NCBI GenBank assembly: GCA_003136255.1
Contig: PLDT01000137.1
Coordinates: forward strand, 1-25,056
DNA: 25,056 nt
Reading direction: 5' to 3'
DNA from: Palsa-504 sp003136255
Lineage (GTDB): Bacteria > Actinomycetota > Actinomycetes > Streptosporangiales > Streptosporangiaceae
Shown: piece after piece, positions 21,983 to 25,056 of the stretch
How the letters are laid out: every line of letters starts with the position of its first letter
Position numbering within the stretch: position 1 is the stretch's first letter
Notes under the pieces: model-generated
Told to the model about the DNA's origin: nothing
Databases searched by the model: none
Seen by the model: only the letters and a program-made list of their open reading frames with translations
Program-made: the position numbers and the translations under genes

Positions 21983-22331
21983 CCACATCGACCACCCTGC
22001 CCCTCCGGCACCTGCCCCCCGCGCGCCACAGGCCGGATAGGTTGCCGTCCTCTTGCGAGGATCATGCGTCCCAGGTGGGGCGTGTGTGCCCTGGCGCCGT
22101 AGAGGACCACGCCAACTCCGCCTNNNNNNNNNNNNNNNNNNNNNNNNNNNNNNAGGCGTTACGCTGCCGCTCCGCACACCCGGCCGAGGGCATACCGGCC
22201 CCGGAAGTGCGGGGCCTGTGGGCCACAAGCCCCGGTCCTGGCGCGCTCCGGCGGGCGTGTGCCCCCGGCCCCGTAGCGGATCCGTGGTCGCCGGGCTGGT
22301 CAGGGAGGCTGCCGGGCAGGAACCCGGAAAC
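21983..22331. other. Intergenic region with 30-N gap between tetR and nrdB 3' ends
   Basis: No gene is supported. A 30-base gap occupies 22124-22153. A small hairpin (TCCTC-TTGC-GAGGA) lies after tetR at about 22050. An imperfect hairpin GGGGCCTGT...ACAAGCCCC (22211-22233) lies about 100 bp beyond the nrdB stop and could end the nrdAB transcript. The two genes are convergent. Confidence 0.5.
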
Positions 22332-23354
22332 CTAGAAGTCGTCGTCGAAGGAAACGTCGCCGCTGACGCCGACCTGGTAGGCGGAGACGCGGCGCTCGAA
22401 GAAGTTCGAGAGTTCCTGCACGTCCTGCAGTTCCATAAAGGCGAACGGGTTCGCCGAGCCGTAGACCGGCTCGATGCCCAACTGCACGAGGCGCCGGTCG
22501 GCAACGTGCTGGAGGTACTCCCGCATGTCGGCCAGGGACATCCCAGAAACACCGTGCTCGAGGAGATCCTCGGCGAACTGGACTTCGCACTCGACGGCCT
22601 CGGCGAGCATCTCGCGCACCTGCGAGGTGAGTTCGGCGTCAAACAGCTCAGGCTCCTCGGCGCGGACGACGCCGACCACGTCGAACGCGAACGCCATGTG
22701 CATCGACTCATCACGGAACACCCAGTTCGTGCCCGACGCCAGCCCGTTCAGCAGGCCGCGCGAGCGCAGGAAGTAGACGTAAGCGAACGCCCCGTAGAAG
22801 AACAATCCCTCGATGCACGCGGCGAAGCAGATCAGGTTGAGCAGGAACGACCGCCGGTCTCCAGCGGTCCGCAGCTCGCGCAGGTCGTAGATGCTGTCGA
22901 TCCAGCGGAAGCAGAACTCGGCCTTGCGCCGGATCGAGGGGATGTTCTCCACGGCGGCGAAGGCCTCGAACCGCTCCTGCTCGCTGGGCACGTAGGTGTC
23001 GAGCAGCGTCAGGTAGAACTGGACGTGCACGGCTTCCTCGAACAGCTGCCGGGACAGGTACAGCCGTCCCTCGGGGGAGTTGACGTGCTGGTAGAGGTTG
23101 AGGACGAGGTTGTTGGCGACGATGGTGTCCCCGGTGGCGAAGAACGCGACCAGCCTGCTGACCAGGTGGCGTTCTGCGGGCGACAGCCGTTTCAGGTCGG
23201 CCAGGTCGGTGTGCAGGTCGACTTCCTCGACCGTCCAGGTGTTCTTGATGGCGTCCCTGAACCGGTCGTAGAACTGCGGGTACCGCATGGGCCGCAGGGT
23301 CAGGTCCATGCCCGGATTAAGCAGCATGCCGAGCCGGGTATCGCTGGTCGTCAC
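22332..23354 (-). CDS. nrdB: Class Ia ribonucleotide reductase small subunit
   Basis: The complete protein has 340 residues. Diiron ligands and the radical tyrosine are all present: Asp76 (FATGDTIVANN), Glu107, His110 and Tyr114 in EEAVHVQFY, Glu182 (AACIEGLFFY), and Glu216/His219 (RDESMHMAF). The spacing E-x2-H-x3-Y matches E. coli Glu115/His118/Tyr122. The C-terminus SGDVSFDDDF is the acidic tail that docks onto NrdA. It makes the stable tyrosyl radical that NrdA needs to reduce ribonucleotides, and oxygen is required for radical formation. The start overlaps the nrdA stop by 4 bp (ATGA), so the genes are translationally coupled. Confidence 0.96.
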   Translation of the reverse strand: MTTSDTRLGMLLNPGMDLTLRPMRYPQFYDRFRDAIKNTWTVEEVDLHTDLADLKRLSPAERHLVSRLVAFFATGDTIVANNLVLNLYQHVNSPEGRLYLSRQLFEEAVHVQFYLTLLDTYVPSEQERFEAFAAVENIPSIRRKAEFCFRWIDSIYDLRELRTAGDRRSFLLNLICFAACIEGLFFYGAFAYVYFLRSRGLLNGLASGTNWVFRDESMHMAFAFDVVGVVRAEEPELFDAELTSQVREMLAEAVECEVQFAEDLLEHGVSGMSLADMREYLQHVADRRLVQLGIEPVYGSANPFAFMELQDVQELSNFFERRVSAYQVGVSGDVSFDDDF

Positions 23355-25056
23355 TGGCAGGCCTCACAGGTCTCGGGGTTCTCCAGCGGGCACGCGACCG
23401 CCTCGCTGTCCGCGGCTGAGCTGAGGCCACCATCAACCCCGGCGCTCGAGGCGCTGCTGGCCGGGGGTGCCGCCACCGCGACGGTGGCCTGCTGGATCCT
23501 GGTCGCCGGACGCGACCGCAGGTAATACGTGGTCTTCAGCCCGGACTTCCAGGCGTGCAGGTACATCGACGACAGCTTGCCGATCGACGGCGCGGCCAGG
23601 AACAGGTTCAGCGACTGGCTCTGGTCGATGAACGGGCCGCGCGCGGCCGCCAGGTCGATCAGCGCCCGCTGCGGCAGTTCCCAGGCGGTGCGGAACAGCG
23701 CGCGGGTCTCGGCGGGCAATTCGGTGATGCCCTGGACCGACCCCTCGGCTTGCTTGACCTGCTCCCGGATCCGCTCGGTCCACAGCCCGTGCGCTTTGAG
23801 CTCGGTCACCAACGCCGTGTTGACCTGGAGGAATTCTCCCGACATGGTCTCGCGCTTGAACAGGTTGGACACCTGGGGCTCGATGCATTCGTAGCACCCG
23901 GCGATCGAGGCGATGGTGGCCGTCGGGGCGATCGCGACCAGCAGAGAGTTGCGCAGCCCCGTTTCCGCGATTCGCCTGCGCAGTGCCGACCAGCGCTGCG
24001 CCTGCGTGCCGGACACGTCCCACAGGTCGGGCTGGAGCTTTCCGGCCGCCGCCCGGGTCTGGCCGAACGCCGGATGCGGGCCGTGCTGTTCGGCGAGGTC
24101 GGCGGATGCCTCCAGCGCCGTCAGGTAGATCTCCTCGGCGATCCGCGCGGACAACTCCCGCGCGGCATCGGAGTCGAACGGCAGCCGCAGNNCGCCAGCG
24201 CGGGTTCGAGGCGGCCGCCTGCTCGCTCGGGTAGTAGCCGATGTCGATCACCCGGTCCAGGAACGGCACCGCGGTAGCGACCGTGCGCCGCAGCTTCTCC
24301 CAGTCCACCCCGCGGCCGCCGTCCGGCCCGGTGCTCAGGTGCCGGGCCAAGTTGATGGAGCCGAGATTGCAGACCGCGGTCTCGGTGTCCGTGGACACCT
24401 CGGTGATCTCCGTGCACAGGTTGGACAGGTGCACCACGTTCCCCGCCAGCCCCGTCTGGTTGCACCGGGCGTTGGATGCGTCCTTGAACGTCATCCAGCC
24501 GTTCCCGGTCTGGGCCAGCGTCCGCATCATCTTCCCGTACAGGTCCCGCGCCTTCACCTGCCGCACGTATCGGCCGTCCGCCTCGGCGGCGCGGTAGACC
24601 GCGTCGAACTCCTCGCCCCACAGGTCGGTCAGCCCCGGCACCGTGTCCGGGTCGACCAGCGACCACATCTCGTCGGCCTCGACCCGGCGCATGAACTCAT
24701 CGGGGATCCAGTTGGCCAGGTTCAGGTTGTGCGTGCGCCGCGCGTCCTCGCCGGTGTTGTCCCTCAGCTCGAGGAACTCCTCGATGTCGGGATGCCACGG
24801 CTCCAGGTAGACGCACGCGGCGCCCTTGCGCCGGCCGCCCTGGTTCACCGCGGCGACCGACGCNNCGGGAGCGGATCCGCGACCAGCCGATGCCGATCCC
24901 GCCGGAGAACTTGCTCAGCCGGGCCACCTGCCCGTACCGCGCGTAGATCGAGTCCAGGTCGTCGCGCGGCGAGTCGACCAGGAAGCACGAGGACATCTGC
25001 GGGTGCCTGGTCCCGGAGTTGAACAGCGTCGGCGAGCTGGGCAGGTACGCCAGCTC
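23351..25056 (-). CDS. nrdA: Class Ia ribonucleotide reductase large subunit (N-terminus off right edge; two gaps)
   Basis: This is the C-terminal two thirds of NrdA. Key residues are visible: the active-site cysteine in MSSCFLVD (24985-24987), NLCTEI with the radical Cys and Asn/Glu (Cys at 24414-24416), and the second redox Cys in AVCNLGSINL (24369-24371). The radical-transfer pair TTYYLRSR is at 23522-23527, and the swinging C-terminal CEACQ tail is present. LSKFSGGIGIGWSRIRS and VAAVNQGGRRKGAACVYLEP flank the gap at 24864-24865, where about 20-25 residues (the GTNGxSNG loop) are missing. About 15 more are missing at 24191-24192 (after SNPRW). The N-terminal ATP-cone would lie outside the window. 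The enzyme reduces ribonucleoside diphosphates to deoxy forms with NrdB. Confidence 0.95.

Noticed and set aside
22154..22331. Possible tRNA or riboswitch in the GC-rich hairpins near the nrdB 3' end
   Set aside because: I could not find a cloverleaf, a TTCRA arm or a B12-box-like sequence; the hairpins fit a terminator better, and the region adjoins a 30-base gap.

Overview
The window is about 25 kb of very GC-rich DNA with strong GC3 bias, frequent GTG starts and gene families typical of Actinomycetota: DevS-type kinases, DUF1707, DUF2182, DUF6328, LAL-type LuxR regulators and class Ia NrdAB. It is probably a soil actinobacterium of the Streptosporangiales/Streptomycetales kind, but the lineage is inference. 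It is a draft scaffold. Gaps interrupt genes at 4124-4125, 5261-5262, 7152-7153, 9170-9171, 20724-20725, 22124-22153, 24191-24192 and 24864-24865. Several of the two-N gaps clearly hide missing sequence, so some apparent breaks are assembly artefacts.

Region 1 (1-7370) looks like part of a DevR/DosR-type hypoxia, NO and redox regulon. Two divergent DevS-like kinases both keep the histidine that ligates haem in M. tuberculosis DevS, and a DevR-box-like palindrome lies between them. Next come a relic of a zinc alcohol dehydrogenase, a possible SHOCT relic, a small membrane protein, two tandem alcohol dehydrogenases broken by a gap, a CBS-CBS-BON protein, and a decayed acyl-CoA synthetase/GNAT gene. 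DevR-like boxes precede three of these units. No DevR-type response regulator is visible; it may lie outside the window.

Region 2 (7445-9461) holds a phage-type peptidoglycan amidase, a DUF1707 membrane protein and an unrecognised gene interrupted by a gap.

Region 3 (9656-13445) is an NO module. A bacterial nitric oxide synthase oxygenase converges on a flavohaemoglobin-like globin/FAD/NAD reductase, with 17 bp between them. Divergent from the globin is a DUF2182 membrane protein, whose promoter carries two identical-core palindromes 25 bp apart. Together with the haem-GAF kinases, the window could encode NO production, NO removal and haem-based sensing; the functional link is inference.

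Region 4 (13446-17585) has a large intergenic palindrome, a Dps ferritin, a DUF6328 membrane protein, class II fructose-1,6-bisphosphatase (GlpX), a C-terminally short 3-hydroxyisobutyrate-type dehydrogenase and a VIT1/CCC1-like membrane protein. The leaders of the last two share a duplicated element.

Region 5 (17651-21982) has a large MalT/LAL LuxR regulator, a small unrecognised protein, and a cupin divergent from a TetR regulator with a strong operator-like inverted repeat between them. Region 6 (22332-25056) is the class Ia ribonucleotide reductase operon nrdA-nrdB on the minus strand, with nrdA running off the right edge. I saw no rRNA, tRNA, CRISPR array or transposase.
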